A DNA stretch of 64,000 nt, from assembly GCA_045637205.1 (NCBI GenBank), contig JAZTYY010000082.1, forward strand, positions 1 through 64,000, read 5' to 3'. The notes under the pieces were generated by a model. It saw nothing but the letters and a program-made list of their open reading frames with translations, had not been told where the DNA came from and made no database searches. The DNA is from RGIG4608 sp045637205 (GTDB lineage: Bacteria > Bacillota > Clostridia > Oscillospirales > CAG-272). A program made the translations under genes and the position numbers. The stretch's first letter is position 1. Each line of letters opens with the position of its first letter. Of the stretch, positions 54,586 through 63,048 are shown piece after piece.

Positions 54586-54868
54586 TACAAAATAAAACAA
54601 AAATTTCCATTCATATTTGTTTTTCGATTGAGCAAAACAATAACAAAATGAGGTTAATTGCGTAGCCGGGATATATGATTGCAATATTATTGTTTAGTCT
54701 TTTGGATAAACCTGATAACGAGGGCGCGTGGTATAAGTTACTTGAGAATACCATAATTATCCTAATATAATGATAATAGGGTAAAATACCCTAATACGAA
54801 CGCCAAAGAGCGTCTATCTTTTACGATAGGCGCTCTTTTGTTTTTAAAAATATTTTGGAGGTGAACTT
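54586..54868 (+). other. Gene-poor gap with one terminator-like hairpin
   Basis: The only clear structure is GAGCGTCTATC...GATAGGCGCTC followed by TTTTG at 54808-54840. It looks like a terminator and may belong to a lost prophage gene. I see no credible gene here; a 32-codon frame starting near 54674 lacks a ribosome site. Confidence 0.5.
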
Positions 54869-55233
54869 ATGGCAGCTTTAGTATCTATCGGCGGTTTCGA
54901 TTTTCCCGAGCCGTCAACGTATAATGCAACCACATCTACAATTGTTGATTCGGGACGTAATGTTCAAGGCAAAGTTGTGGGTGCTATTGTAAGACACGAT
55001 GTAGCCAAAATAGAACTCTCTTGGAAGTATCTCACCGCTTATGAGTGGGCGCAAATATTATCCCTATTTACAAGTAGCTTCTTACATTTCTAAATCAGGC
55101 GACAAACTCTTATACTATGTGGTAGGTGCTGTTAATGCACTTAAAAGTAGGCGTTTGGATATCAACAAAGGCTTCATATACCATCTACTGTACCAATGGC
55201 GAAATTGCCCAAGACACATATTACGACAAATAA
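54869..55233 (+). pseudogene. Degraded phage tail protein remnant
   Basis: GGAGG precedes an ATG, and the first 60-70 codons encode MAALVSIGGFDFPEPSTYNA, VDSGRNVQGKVVGAIVRHDVAK and LTAYEWAQILSLF, which I recognise as the start of a siphophage tail protein family common in Clostridia prophages. The frame then breaks. Sequence continuing in another frame is unrelated to the expected WRRDPxTG-type C-terminus, and a short segment in a third frame (55159-55233) reads ASYTIYCTNGEIAQDTYY. No other phage genes are present. I take it as a relic or a piece captured with the LRR cassette. Confidence 0.65.
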
Positions 55234-55238
55234 CAAAA

Positions 55239-55272
55239 ACCCCCGAAACCTAAATTTCGGGGGGCTTTCTTA
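55239..55272 (+). terminator. Terminator after the phage relic
   Basis: CCCCCGAAA and TTTCGGGGG form a stem with a six-base loop, followed by CTTTCTT. Confidence 0.75.
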
Positions 55273-55351
55273 ATTCATGCTTATGTGCGTGAAGCCTTGA
55301 TATATAAGGGTTTGTTGGGTGTTAAAATTCACTACATCATAGAACATCGCA

Positions 55352-55423
55352 TTCGTTAGCTGCCTGCATTTTGAACTGTTCAAGTGCCTTTTTAGCTGAC
55401 TTCTTTGCCATAACGTTCTCCAT
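55352..55423 (-). pseudogene. Truncated SASP gene copy
   Basis: The fragment encodes MAKKSAKKALEQFKMQAANE in the leftward direction, identical to the start of the intact SASP at 44881, and then stops matching. The protease site and the DNA-binding second half are missing, so it is not functional. It was probably left by a duplication that brought or split the region between the two copies. Confidence 0.9.
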
Positions 55424-55513
55424 TCTGTCGCTTTTACGACTAATTTTTCCTTTTGTAGAAAGGAAATTAATATTTTGGCGCAAATTTCAAAATATATTAA
55501 TGGAAAAATTTGT
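55352..55513 (-). repeat. Direct repeat copy 2: truncated SASP start plus leader
   Basis: Matches 44822-45066 except for three substitutions and the absence of the 83-bp insert. Together the two copies bracket the LRR gene and phage relic. Confidence 0.9.
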
Positions 55514-55531
55514 TATGTTTTTTACTTTTCC

Positions 55532-55560
55532 TTGACAAAATATACTAATAATAGTATAAT
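55532..55560 (+). promoter_or_regulatory. Promoter of the zinc-ribbon gene
   Basis: Perfect TTGACA at 55532-55537 and perfect TATAAT at 55555-55560 with a 17-base spacer. Confidence 0.85.
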
Positions 55561-55593
55561 AAAATCACAAACTGTTTAGAAAGGAATTAATTT

Positions 55594-56277
55594 ATGGATA
55601 ATCAAGTAACGTTTTGTAAAAACTGTGGGCGCGAAATGATTAAAGGTGCAGCCTTTTGTACTTATTGCGGTGCTAAGGTAGAAGAAGAGGCTCCCACTCC
55701 CTCATACGAACAATTTTATGCTTATCCCCAAGGTGAGACTACGGCTCAAAGCTATGCTCAGTCACCGTATGCGCCACCAACTCCACCTCGCAAGAGATCT
55801 AAAGCTTGGCTTTGGATAATTATTGCTATTTCGGCAGCTATCATTACAGGACTTATTATTTGGGGAGTTGTGGGATTTTTTAATCCCGATTCCGATTTAA
55901 CACCTGTAAGTGAGCCTGCAAGTGGAACTATCCTTTCTGGCTCAAGTGGATATGGCTCCGAAATTACTATTGTGGCTACTGAAACCGAATCCGTTGTTGT
56001 AAAATTGAAAAACAGAAGTGGAAGAGAGGTTCTCTCATTTTACGTAAGAGCAGGTGATACTGTAACGATTGACGTTCCTGATGAATATATGTACGTATAT
56101 TTTGCTACGGGTAAGACCTGGTATGGTGAAGAGGAAATGTTCGGTCAAAGAACTAAATATTATATGGAAGAAGATCTAACCAACTTTGCTTATTACACTT
56201 GGGAATATCAAATGGGCTCTTTCTTCTTGACTGATTTGAACGTTGTACAAATTGAGAAAGAAGAGTTCTTTGAATAA
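55594..56277 (+). CDS. Zinc-ribbon single-pass membrane protein
   Basis: A 227-aa protein starting with a zinc-ribbon: CKNCGREMIKGAAFCTYCG (Cys at 8, 11, 22 and 25). A Pro/Gln/Tyr-rich linker follows (about 35-63), then a basic stretch RKRSK, one transmembrane helix (about 68-92) and an external beta-rich domain (about 110-227) with no family I recognise. This layout is common in Clostridia but its function is unknown. GAAAGGAA precedes the start. A terminator follows at 56291. Confidence 0.8.
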   Translation: MDNQVTFCKNCGREMIKGAAFCTYCGAKVEEEAPTPSYEQFYAYPQGETTAQSYAQSPYAPPTPPRKRSKAWLWIIIAISAAIITGLIIWGVVGFFNPDSDLTPVSEPASGTILSGSSGYGSEITIVATETESVVVKLKNRSGREVLSFYVRAGDTVTIDVPDEYMYVYFATGKTWYGEEEMFGQRTKYYMEEDLTNFAYYTWEYQMGSFFLTDLNVVQIEKEEFFE

Positions 56278-56290
56278 AATATAGAAATAC

Positions 56291-56324
56291 AAGCGCTTGT
56301 CCGTGCGACAAGCGCTTTTTTTGT
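56291..56324 (+). terminator. Terminator of the zinc-ribbon gene
   Basis: AAGCGCTTGTC and GACAAGCGCTT form an 11-bp stem with a five-base loop and seven T. Confidence 0.92.
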
Positions 56325-56333
56325 AAAAAGCTA

Positions 56334-56362
56334 TTGACAAAATGAACAAAAAGTGATAATAT
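56334..56362 (+). promoter_or_regulatory. Promoter of the alaS T-box transcript
   Basis: TTGACA at 56334-56339 and TAATAT at 56357-56362 with a 17-base spacer; transcription would start near 56369. Confidence 0.8.
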
Positions 56363-56368
56363 ATCCGT

Positions 56369-56634
56369 GTATGAAAACTGTGATGGGAATAAGTAGTGTT
56401 TCTTTGTTCGTTCAGAGAGTCGGCGGTTGGTGTGAGCCGATGGGACGGGGAATATGAAGCTATCCCTGAGTTGCTTCCGAAAGGAAAGTCGGGTGCGCCC
56501 GTTAAAGCGCGGGACTGACTTTGTCAGTTGTTGAGGTCATTTTCGTGAGAGAATGACGAAATAAGGTGGTATCGCGAGCGCTCTCGTCCTTATGCTTTTG
56601 CATTCGGTCGGTGGCGTTTATTTTTTTGCCACAA
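56369..56634 (+). promoter_or_regulatory. T-box riboswitch, alanine-specific
   Basis: Leader that senses uncharged tRNA-Ala and controls termination ahead of alaS. Stem I is visible with a specifier loop between GGGA and TCCC around 56447-56466, containing the alanine codon GCT at 56459-56461. The T-box core AGGTGGTATCGCG starts at 56563; its TGGT bulge fits a tRNA ending in ACCA. The antiterminator helix pairs ATAAGG with CCTTAT. The competing terminator spans about 56577-56620 with a T-run ending near 56630. Start of alaS follows 46 bases later. Confidence 0.92.
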
Positions 56635-56679
56635 ACACAGTTGAAAATTATTTTACATAAACCGAAAGGAAAAATTAAA

Positions 56680-59310
56680 ATGAAATGGACATCACTTAAT
56701 GATTTGAGAGAAAGCTATCTTGCTTTCTTTGAGAAAAAGGGACATTTAAGACTTAAATCTTTCCCCCTTGTTCCCATCAATGACAAATCTTTGCTTCTTA
56801 TTAACTCCGGTATGGCTCCTATGAAGAAATACTTCACAGGTGAAGAAGAGCCTCCGAGAAATCGCGTTTGCACATGCCAAAAGTGCATCAGAACTCCCGA
56901 CCTTGAAAGAGTTGGTCACACAGCTCGTCACGGTACATTCTTTGAAATGCTTGGTAACTTCTCATTCGGTGACTACTTTAAGGTAGAAGCTATCGAATGG
57001 TGCTGGGAATTCCTCACAAAAGAGCTTGAAATTCCCGAAAATCTTCTTTGGCCCTCAATTTATGAGGAGGATGACGAATCCTACGACATTTGGGTAAACA
57101 AGATTGGTGTTGACCCCAACCACGTTGTTCGTATGGGTAAGGCTGACAACTTCTGGGAGCACGGCACAGGTCCTTGTGGTCCTTGTTCCGAAATCTACTT
57201 CGACCGTGGCGAAAAGTACGGTTGTGGTGACCCAAACTGTAAGCCCGGTTGCGAATGCGACAGATACATGGAAATTTGGAACAACGTATTCTCACAGTTT
57301 AACAATATGGGCGATGGCACATATGAAGAGCTCGCACAGAAGAACATCGACACAGGTATGGGTCTTGAACGTCTTGCTTGCGTAATGCAGGGCGTTGACA
57401 ATATGTTTGAGGTTGACTCAATCCGTAAGATTATTGACAAGGTTTGCGAAATCTGTGGCAAGACATACGGAAACGATGCTAATAATGACATCTCCATCCG
57501 TGTTATTACTGACCACACAAGAAGCGCAATGTTTATGATCGCTGACGGTGTTATTCCTTCAAATGAGGGACGTGGCTACGTTCTTCGTAGAATCATCCGT
57601 CGTGCTTGCCGTCACGGAAAGCTCCTTGGTATCAAGGGCGCGTTCCTTGTTGATATGGTTAACGTTGCAATTAACGAAAGCTGCGCGGCTTATCCCGAGC
57701 TTTCTGAAAAGGGTGACTACATCCGTAAGGTTCTTTCTATGGAAGAAGAAAGATTCGATGCTACAATCGACGCAGGTCTTTCGATCCTTTCCGACCTCAT
57801 TCGTGGCGCAATTAAAGAAAACAGCGACACAATCTCCGGTGAAGAAGTATTCAAGCTTTACGATACATTCGGTTTCCCCATCGACTTGACACGTGAAATT
57901 GCTGAAGAAAATCACCTCAAGATTGACGAAGAAGCATTTAAGGCGCTCATGCTCGACCAGAGAACAAGAGCAAGAGAGGCAAGAGCTAATATCAGTGGTT
58001 GGTCCGATAATTCCAAGAATATTCTTGCCGACCTTCCCAAAACTGAATTTACAGGTTATACAGATTATAGAAGTGAAGCAAAGGTTATTGCAATCCTTGT
58101 TAACGACGAGAGCGTTGACACAGTAAACGAGGGTGATTGCACGGTTGTGCTTGACAGAACTCCTTTCTACGGAGAGGGCGGTGGTCAGGTAGGTGACTCC
58201 GGTACAATCTATGGTGAAAACTCACTTCTTACAGTTTACGATACAAAGAAAACTGACGGTGTTTATATCCATCTTTGCACAGTTGCAAACGGTACCTTGA
58301 ACGTTGGTGACACAGTGACAGCTGATATCACAGATGCGCGCCGTGATGCTATTAAGAGAAACCACTCCGCAGCGCACTTGCTTCAGGCGGCTCTTCGTTC
58401 TGTTCTTGGAACACATGTTGAGCAGGCAGGATCTTACGTTGACGAAAACGTATGCCGTTTCGACTTTACACACTTCGTTGCTCTTACTGAAAATGAGATC
58501 AAGCAGGTTGAAGCACTTGTAAATGCTCATATTCTTGCAGCTAACGAAATCGTAACAAGAGAAATGGATATCGAAAGCGCAAGAAAAGAGGGCGCTATGG
58601 CGCTCTTCGGTGAAAAGTACGGCAAGACCGTTCGCGTTGTTAAGATGGGTAGCTTCTCAACCGAGCTTTGCGGCGGTACACATTGTGATAATACAGGCAA
58701 GATCGGTCTTTTCAAGGTTATCAGTGAATCTTCCGTTGCTGCAGGTGTAAGAAGAATTGAAGCTGTAACAGGTCTTGGTGTTCTTCACGTTCTTGCAACA
58801 AGAGAAGCGCTTATCAATCAGGCGGCTGCAGAACTTAAAGTTCCCAACGCAAACGACCTTGCAAAGAGAGCAAATGCAGTTATGGGTGAAATCGCATCTC
58901 TCAAGAAGGAAATCGAAGCGCTCAATAATAAGATTGCAGCTTCCAAGCTTGATGGTGTTCTCAATTCTGCAAAGGCAATTAAGAGTGTTAAACTCATCGC
59001 ATTCAATGCCGAGGGTATGGACGTTGATAGCGCAAGAACACTTGGTGATAAGATTAAGGCAGAGCATTCTGACACAGTTGCAGTTCTTGCTGTAAATGCT
59101 AACGGAAAGCTCAACTTCATCGCAGTTGCAGGCAAGGACGCAGTTGCAAACGGAGTTCACGCAGGCAAGCTCGTTGGCGCTGTAGCGGCTGTAACAGGGG
59201 GAAAGGGCGGTGGACGTCCTGACTCTGCTATGGCAGGTGGCATTGATGTAACCAAGATTGACGAAGCTTTGACAAAAGCTGAAGAAATTGTTGAAACAAT
59301 GTCAAAATAA
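56680..59310 (+). CDS. alaS: Alanyl-tRNA synthetase
   Basis: Charges tRNA-Ala and edits Ser/Gly mischarging. The 876-aa class II enzyme has the catalytic core (MAPMKKYFTGEEEPP, GHTARHGTFFEMLGNFSFGDYF, AMFMIADGVIPSNEGRGYVLRRIIRR), the tRNA-recognition helices, the editing domain with HSAAHLLQAALR and the zinc-binding CGGTHCDNTG, and a C-Ala domain with DGKGGGR-type glycine loop near the end (GGKGGGRPDSAMAGG). The start at 56680 is supported by AAAGGA and conserved N-terminal sequence; the open frame upstream runs into the T-box. A terminator follows at 59340. Confidence 0.97.
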   Translation: MKWTSLNDLRESYLAFFEKKGHLRLKSFPLVPINDKSLLLINSGMAPMKKYFTGEEEPPRNRVCTCQKCIRTPDLERVGHTARHGTFFEMLGNFSFGDYFKVEAIEWCWEFLTKELEIPENLLWPSIYEEDDESYDIWVNKIGVDPNHVVRMGKADNFWEHGTGPCGPCSEIYFDRGEKYGCGDPNCKPGCECDRYMEIWNNVFSQFNNMGDGTYEELAQKNIDTGMGLERLACVMQGVDNMFEVDSIRKIIDKVCEICGKTYGNDANNDISIRVITDHTRSAMFMIADGVIPSNEGRGYVLRRIIRRACRHGKLLGIKGAFLVDMVNVAINESCAAYPELSEKGDYIRKVLSMEEERFDATIDAGLSILSDLIRGAIKENSDTISGEEVFKLYDTFGFPIDLTREIAEENHLKIDEEAFKALMLDQRTRAREARANISGWSDNSKNILADLPKTEFTGYTDYRSEAKVIAILVNDESVDTVNEGDCTVVLDRTPFYGEGGGQVGDSGTIYGENSLLTVYDTKKTDGVYIHLCTVANGTLNVGDTVTADITDARRDAIKRNHSAAHLLQAALRSVLGTHVEQAGSYVDENVCRFDFTHFVALTENEIKQVEALVNAHILAANEIVTREMDIESARKEGAMALFGEKYGKTVRVVKMGSFSTELCGGTHCDNTGKIGLFKVISESSVAAGVRRIEAVTGLGVLHVLATREALINQAAAELKVPNANDLAKRANAVMGEIASLKKEIEALNNKIAASKLDGVLNSAKAIKSVKLIAFNAEGMDVDSARTLGDKIKAEHSDTVAVLAVNANGKLNFIAVAGKDAVANGVHAGKLVGAVAAVTGGKGGGRPDSAMAGGIDVTKIDEALTKAEEIVETMSK

Positions 59311-59339
59311 TTGGATAAAACTATTATATAAAATAGAGA

Positions 59340-59367
59340 AAACGGCAGGGAAACCTGCCGTTTTTTC
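59340..59367 (+). terminator. Terminator of alaS
   Basis: AACGGCAGG and CCTGCCGTT with a four-base loop and six T. Confidence 0.92.
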
Positions 59368-59373
59368 TAGCTA

Positions 59374-59402
59374 TTGACAATTTTTGTTTGTTGTGTTATA
59401 AT
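59374..59402 (+). promoter_or_regulatory. Promoter of the P-loop kinase gene
   Basis: Perfect TTGACA at 59374-59379 and perfect TATAAT at 59397-59402 with a 17-base spacer. Confidence 0.85.
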
Positions 59403-59431
59403 CATTAAAACATTTTTAAGGTGGTGAGAGT

Positions 59432-59968
59432 GTGAAGCTTGTGATAATTGTTGGCTCGGGTGCTGTTGGAAAAATGACGGTTGGTCAGGAGCTTATGAAA
59501 ATAACTGATTTACGTCTTTTTCATAATCATATGATGATTGAGCCGGTTATTGATATTTTCGGCTATTTTCACGGTGGTGTTACTCAAAAATTGCGCGAGG
59601 TCATTTTCGAGGAATTTTTGAAAAGTGATAACGAAGGTATGATTTTCACATTTTTGTGGGCTTTCGATATGCCGACGGATAGGGAATACATAATGAGTGT
59701 TGCAGAGAAATTCGACGAGGTTTACTGTGTTGAACTGATTGCCGATAGGAGCGTGCGCCTTGAAAGAAACAAGAGTGAAAATCGTCTTAAAAATAAGGCG
59801 TCGAAGCGCGATTTGGTGGTTTCGGAGCAGAGATTGTTGAATGAAGAAAGATATCGCCTTGTTAGTGAGGAGGGCGAAATTCCATTTGAAAACTATTTTA
59901 GAATTGATAATACAAATCTTGCGCCCGATGTCGTGGCTCATATGATAAAAGAAAAGTTTGATTTATAA
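59432..59968 (+). CDS. P-loop kinase-like ATPase of unknown substrate
   Basis: A 178-aa nucleotide-binding protein with a P-loop VGSGAVGKMTVGQEL near residue 8. Methionine follows the P-loop lysine in place of the usual Ser/Thr; I recall GKMT as normal in this small-kinase branch. LRLFHNHMMIEP and the lid-like RLERNKSENRLKNKASKRD also fit small-molecule kinases. The gene starts with GTG behind AAGGTGG and is transcribed alone between two terminators. Substrate not identifiable from sequence. Confidence 0.8.
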   Translation: MKLVIIVGSGAVGKMTVGQELMKITDLRLFHNHMMIEPVIDIFGYFHGGVTQKLREVIFEEFLKSDNEGMIFTFLWAFDMPTDREYIMSVAEKFDEVYCVELIADRSVRLERNKSENRLKNKASKRDLVVSEQRLLNEERYRLVSEEGEIPFENYFRIDNTNLAPDVVAHMIKEKFDL

Positions 59969-60005
59969 AGAAATAGCAGGAACTTGCCTGCTATTTCTTT
60001 TTTTA
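59967..60005 (+). terminator. Terminator of the P-loop kinase gene
   Basis: AAAGAAATAGCAGG and CCTGCTATTTCTTT with a six-base loop and following T-run; the stem overlaps the stop codon. Confidence 0.9.
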
Positions 60006-60025
60006 GATATTTTTTTACAAACATC

Positions 60026-60054
60026 TTGAAAAACGGAATAAAAAATAGTATAAT
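60026..60054 (+). promoter_or_regulatory. Promoter of prfC
   Basis: TTGAAA at 60026-60031 and TATAAT at 60049-60054 with a 17-base spacer, 53 bases before the start codon. Confidence 0.75.
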
Positions 60055-60107
60055 AGAAATGTTGTGAACATTTAAAATTAACTAATTTTAGTATAAAGGA
60101 AAGAAAA

Positions 60108-61700
60108 ATGGCAGATTTTAATCACGAAGTAAAAAGAAGAAGAACATTTGCGATAATCTCTCACCCTGACGCAGGTAAGACCACTCTTACTGAAAAATTC
60201 CTCCTTTACGGTGGTGCCATTCAGTCTGCGGGTACTGTTAAGGGAAAGGCTTCTGACCGTCACGCAACTAGTGACTGGATGGACCTTGAAAAGCAAAGAG
60301 GTATTTCAATTACATCTTCAGTTATGCAGTTTGAATATAACGATTATTGCATCAATATCCTCGACACACCCGGTCACCAGGACTTTTCCGAGGACACATA
60401 TAGAACTCTTATGGCAGCTGATTCAGCTGTAATGGTAATTGACGCAGCAAAGGGTATTGAGCCACAGACAAGAAAGCTCTTTAAGGTTTGTGCTATGCGT
60501 GATATTCCGATTTTCACATTCATCAACAAGCTCGACCGTGAGGCACAGGATCCATTCGACCTTCTTGACGAGCTTGAAAGGGAATTTGGAATTGGAACGT
60601 ACCCTATGAACTGGCCCATTGGTTGTGGAGTTAGCTTCAAGGGAGTTTTTGACCGTGAAAACCGTTCAATTCTTGCATTTGACGAGTTCCATAGCGGTAG
60701 AAATCGTATCGAGGGTATCAAGTGCGACATTACCGACATTGAAAAGATGGATGAGCTTATCGGTGAATACGACAGACGCGCGCTTGTTGACCAAATTGAG
60801 CTTTTGGACGTTGCAAGCTATGAATTCGATCTTGAAAAGGTTCGTCACGGCAAGCTATCTCCCGTATTTTTTGGCTCGGCTCTCAATAACTTTGGTGTTG
60901 AACCCTTCTTAAAGTGCTTTCTTGAAATGACAACCTCACCTCTTCCAAGACGTGCTGAGGATAGAGTTGTTGACCCCTTTGATGAAAAATTCTCAGCGTT
61001 TGTGTTCAAAATTCAGGCAAATATGAATAAGGCGCATCGCGATAGAATAGCGTTCATGAGAATTTGCTCAGGCAAGTTTGATAGAAACAAGGAATATCTA
61101 CACGTTCAAAATAATAAGGTTGCAAAGCTTTCTCAGCCTCAGCAAATGATGGCTCAAGAGCGCGAAATTATTGATTCAGCCTATGCAGGTGATATTATTG
61201 GTGTGTTTGACCCGGGTATTTTCTCAATCGGTGACACGATTTGTGATCCTTCACTTAAATTTAAATTTGAAAGAATTCCCACCTTTGCCCCCGAGCACTT
61301 TGCACTTGTTGAGCAAAAGGACTCAATGAAGCGTAAGCAGTTTGCAAAGGGAATGAACCAGATTGCACAAGAGGGTGCAATTCAGATGTTCTTCGAACCA
61401 AACTCCGGTATGGAAAGAGTAATTGTCGGCGTTGTTGGTGTTCTTCAGTTTGAAGTTCTTGAATATAGACTCAAGCACGAATACGGTGTTGATATTATCC
61501 GCCGTCCCATGCCCCAGGCATACGTTCGTTGGATTGAAAACGAGAATATTGACATCAATAAACTCACACTTGACACAGATACAAAGTGGGTTCAGGACTA
61601 CCGCGGCAACAACTTGCTCATCTTCCCAAGAGAATGGAGTATCCGCTGGGCACTTGAAAAGAATAAAGACTTAGTTCTTAAAGAATTTAGTGAGAAATAA
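60108..61700 (+). CDS. prfC: Peptide chain release factor 3
   Basis: GTPase that removes RF1/RF2 from the ribosome after termination. The G domain has SHPDAGKTTLTEK (G1), RGISITSSVMQF (switch), DTPGHQDFSEDTY (G3) and NKLDREAQDP (G4). The middle and C-terminal domains follow the EF-G-like RF3 pattern (VVGVLQFEVLEYRLKHEYGVD). Length 530 aa is standard. AAAGGAAAG lies close before the ATG. It is a single-gene transcript with its own promoter and terminator. Confidence 0.97.
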   Translation: MADFNHEVKRRRTFAIISHPDAGKTTLTEKFLLYGGAIQSAGTVKGKASDRHATSDWMDLEKQRGISITSSVMQFEYNDYCINILDTPGHQDFSEDTYRTLMAADSAVMVIDAAKGIEPQTRKLFKVCAMRDIPIFTFINKLDREAQDPFDLLDELEREFGIGTYPMNWPIGCGVSFKGVFDRENRSILAFDEFHSGRNRIEGIKCDITDIEKMDELIGEYDRRALVDQIELLDVASYEFDLEKVRHGKLSPVFFGSALNNFGVEPFLKCFLEMTTSPLPRRAEDRVVDPFDEKFSAFVFKIQANMNKAHRDRIAFMRICSGKFDRNKEYLHVQNNKVAKLSQPQQMMAQEREIIDSAYAGDIIGVFDPGIFSIGDTICDPSLKFKFERIPTFAPEHFALVEQKDSMKRKQFAKGMNQIAQEGAIQMFFEPNSGMERVIVGVVGVLQFEVLEYRLKHEYGVDIIRRPMPQAYVRWIENENIDINKLTLDTDTKWVQDYRGNNLLIFPREWSIRWALEKNKDLVLKEFSEK

Positions 61701-61710
61701 TATAAAATTT

Positions 61711-61740
61711 AAAAAGAGAGGTACGCGCCTCTCTTTTTGT
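61711..61740 (+). terminator. Terminator of prfC
   Basis: AAAAAGAGAGG and CCTCTCTTTTT with a six-base loop. Confidence 0.9.
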
Positions 61741-61779
61741 GTTTCAAATTTTGATTTGTCGGTAAGTTAGTTTAAATAA

Positions 61780-62252
61780 AAAGCGCTCACGCCGCGCAGG
61801 CGCCACTTTTGAAAAAGTGGACAAAACAATCGCTTGAGGTTGTGCTGATTTTACGTAAATTTTCGATAATTCACAAATGAATTATCGGTTTTGCAAGCAC
61901 AATTCCGTTCTTACGTACAAGTACGACGAACAAAATTGCACTTTCAAAACTACGAAAATAACTCCGTTGGAGTGATTTTCTAAAATTTACTTTGTGTGAG
62001 CGTATAGATTTTGGTGGATATAGGTATATCATTTGTAGTAGCAAATTGAGGTTTTTTTGTGCAAAGCACGAAAATAACAATGTGCCGAGCGCGAAGAAGT
62101 GAGGCGCTCAATTTGCGCGAAGTCTGTTAGGTTAGCACAAACTATATGGCTACACTAGAAAAACGTTTAAAGTTTTTCGGGGCGTGGGGCGGTTTTTCAA
62201 AAAAGCCCCACAATTTAAATAAACTATCTTCTCACCGATAAATCCCAATTTA
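61780..62252. repeat. Repeat-rich intergenic stretch
   Basis: About 590 bases separate prfC from the phosphotransferase gene, with no credible gene. They hold clustered hairpins: CCACTTTT/AAAAGTGG at about 61803-61820, an outer TTGTGCT/AGCACAA pair (61840-61846, 61896-61902) enclosing a perfect 10-bp hairpin at 61864-61887, and GAAAATAACTCC/GGAGTGATTTTC at about 61954-61980. At 62165-62224 lies the second copy of the hairpin repeat seen after whiA, and CGATAAATCCCAATTTA near 62236 recurs at about 242. It appears to be several dispersed-repeat members laid side by side. Confidence 0.65.
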
Positions 62253-62257
62253 TAAAC

Positions 62258-62288
62258 AAAAAAGTCGGTATTTCTACCGACTTTTTGT
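62258..62288. terminator. Bidirectional terminator
   Basis: AAAAAAGTCGGTA and TACCGACTTTTT with a four-base loop. It ends the leftward adhE-phosphotransferase unit. Confidence 0.88.
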
Positions 62289-62293
62289 ATTTT

Positions 62294-63034
62294 CTATTCG
62301 TAATCAACTACGTCTGTCCAAGAAAGAAGGAACTCTCTCTCTTCTTCGTTACCCTTCACGGACTGTGAAGCCGCAACGATGGGCATCCATTTTTGAACGT
62401 ACTGCTTTGCTGTATCACTCTTCTTGCAGAAAACGTTGAGATACTTTTCAGCGCTTTCGTTGTCACCGTGGAGGCAGAAGAGAAGATAAGTTCTTGCTAC
62501 GTCAGCGGACGCGTTACCCTGTGTAGCGTGTGACCAGTCAAGGATATATGCCTTGCCGTCATCTGAAATAATGATGTTAGAGGGGTTAAAGTCACCGTGA
62601 CAAACCTTGTTGTGCTTGGGCATACCCTCAAGACGAGTGTGAAGCTCATATCTTGTTGTTGCATCAAGGCTTGAGAGTGAAATTTTTCTGTTCATCTTGT
62701 CCTTAAGCTTTGTAAGAAGGGGAGATTTCTTTGAGTGAACCTCCATTTGAAGATCAACAAGAAGCTCGATATATTCGTCCTTCTTTTCGGAATTCTTTTC
62801 CATAAGCTCAGCAAGAGTTGTGCCTTCAACGTATTCATTTACGATTGCCCATTTGCCGTCAATCATATTAACGCCAAGGATTTTAGGAATGTTAAGGCCT
62901 GTTTCTTCAATTCTTGCCTGATTAAGTGCTTCGTTAAGAACGTCTGACTTTGAATATTCAGCGTCAAACACCTTAACTGTCTTATCACCATCGCGGTAGA
63001 TTGTTTTATGCTTTCTTTGTGCAATTACTGTCAT
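62294..63034 (-). CDS. Phosphotransferase of the aminoglycoside/choline kinase fold
   Basis: A 246-aa protein-kinase-like small-molecule kinase. The catalytic loop is VCHGDFNPSNIII, and the metal-binding Asp is in YILDWSHA; the N-terminal Lys is probably in KTVKVFD. Family members are called aminoglycoside phosphotransferases, but most chromosomal ones phosphorylate sugars, choline or other metabolites, so resistance should not be assumed. It starts 14 bases after the adhE stop, so the two are cotranscribed. Confidence 0.85.
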   Translation of the reverse strand: MTVIAQRKHKTIYRDGDKTVKVFDAEYSKSDVLNEALNQARIEETGLNIPKILGVNMIDGKWAIVNEYVEGTTLAELMEKNSEKKDEYIELLVDLQMEVHSKKSPLLTKLKDKMNRKISLSSLDATTRYELHTRLEGMPKHNKVCHGDFNPSNIIISDDGKAYILDWSHATQGNASADVARTYLLFCLHGDNESAEKYLNVFCKKSDTAKQYVQKWMPIVAASQSVKGNEEEREFLLSWTDVVDYE

Positions 63035-63048
63035 AGCTTTATTCTCCT

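Noticed and set aside
54674..54770. 32-codon frame starting ATGATTGCAATA
   Set aside because: No ribosome site, no recognisable motif, and a random frame of that length is expected in AT-rich DNA.
62294..63034. Antibiotic-resistance gene
   Set aside because: The fold is shared with aminoglycoside phosphotransferases, but the operon with adhE and the general sequence suggest a metabolic kinase; nothing indicates drug specificity.
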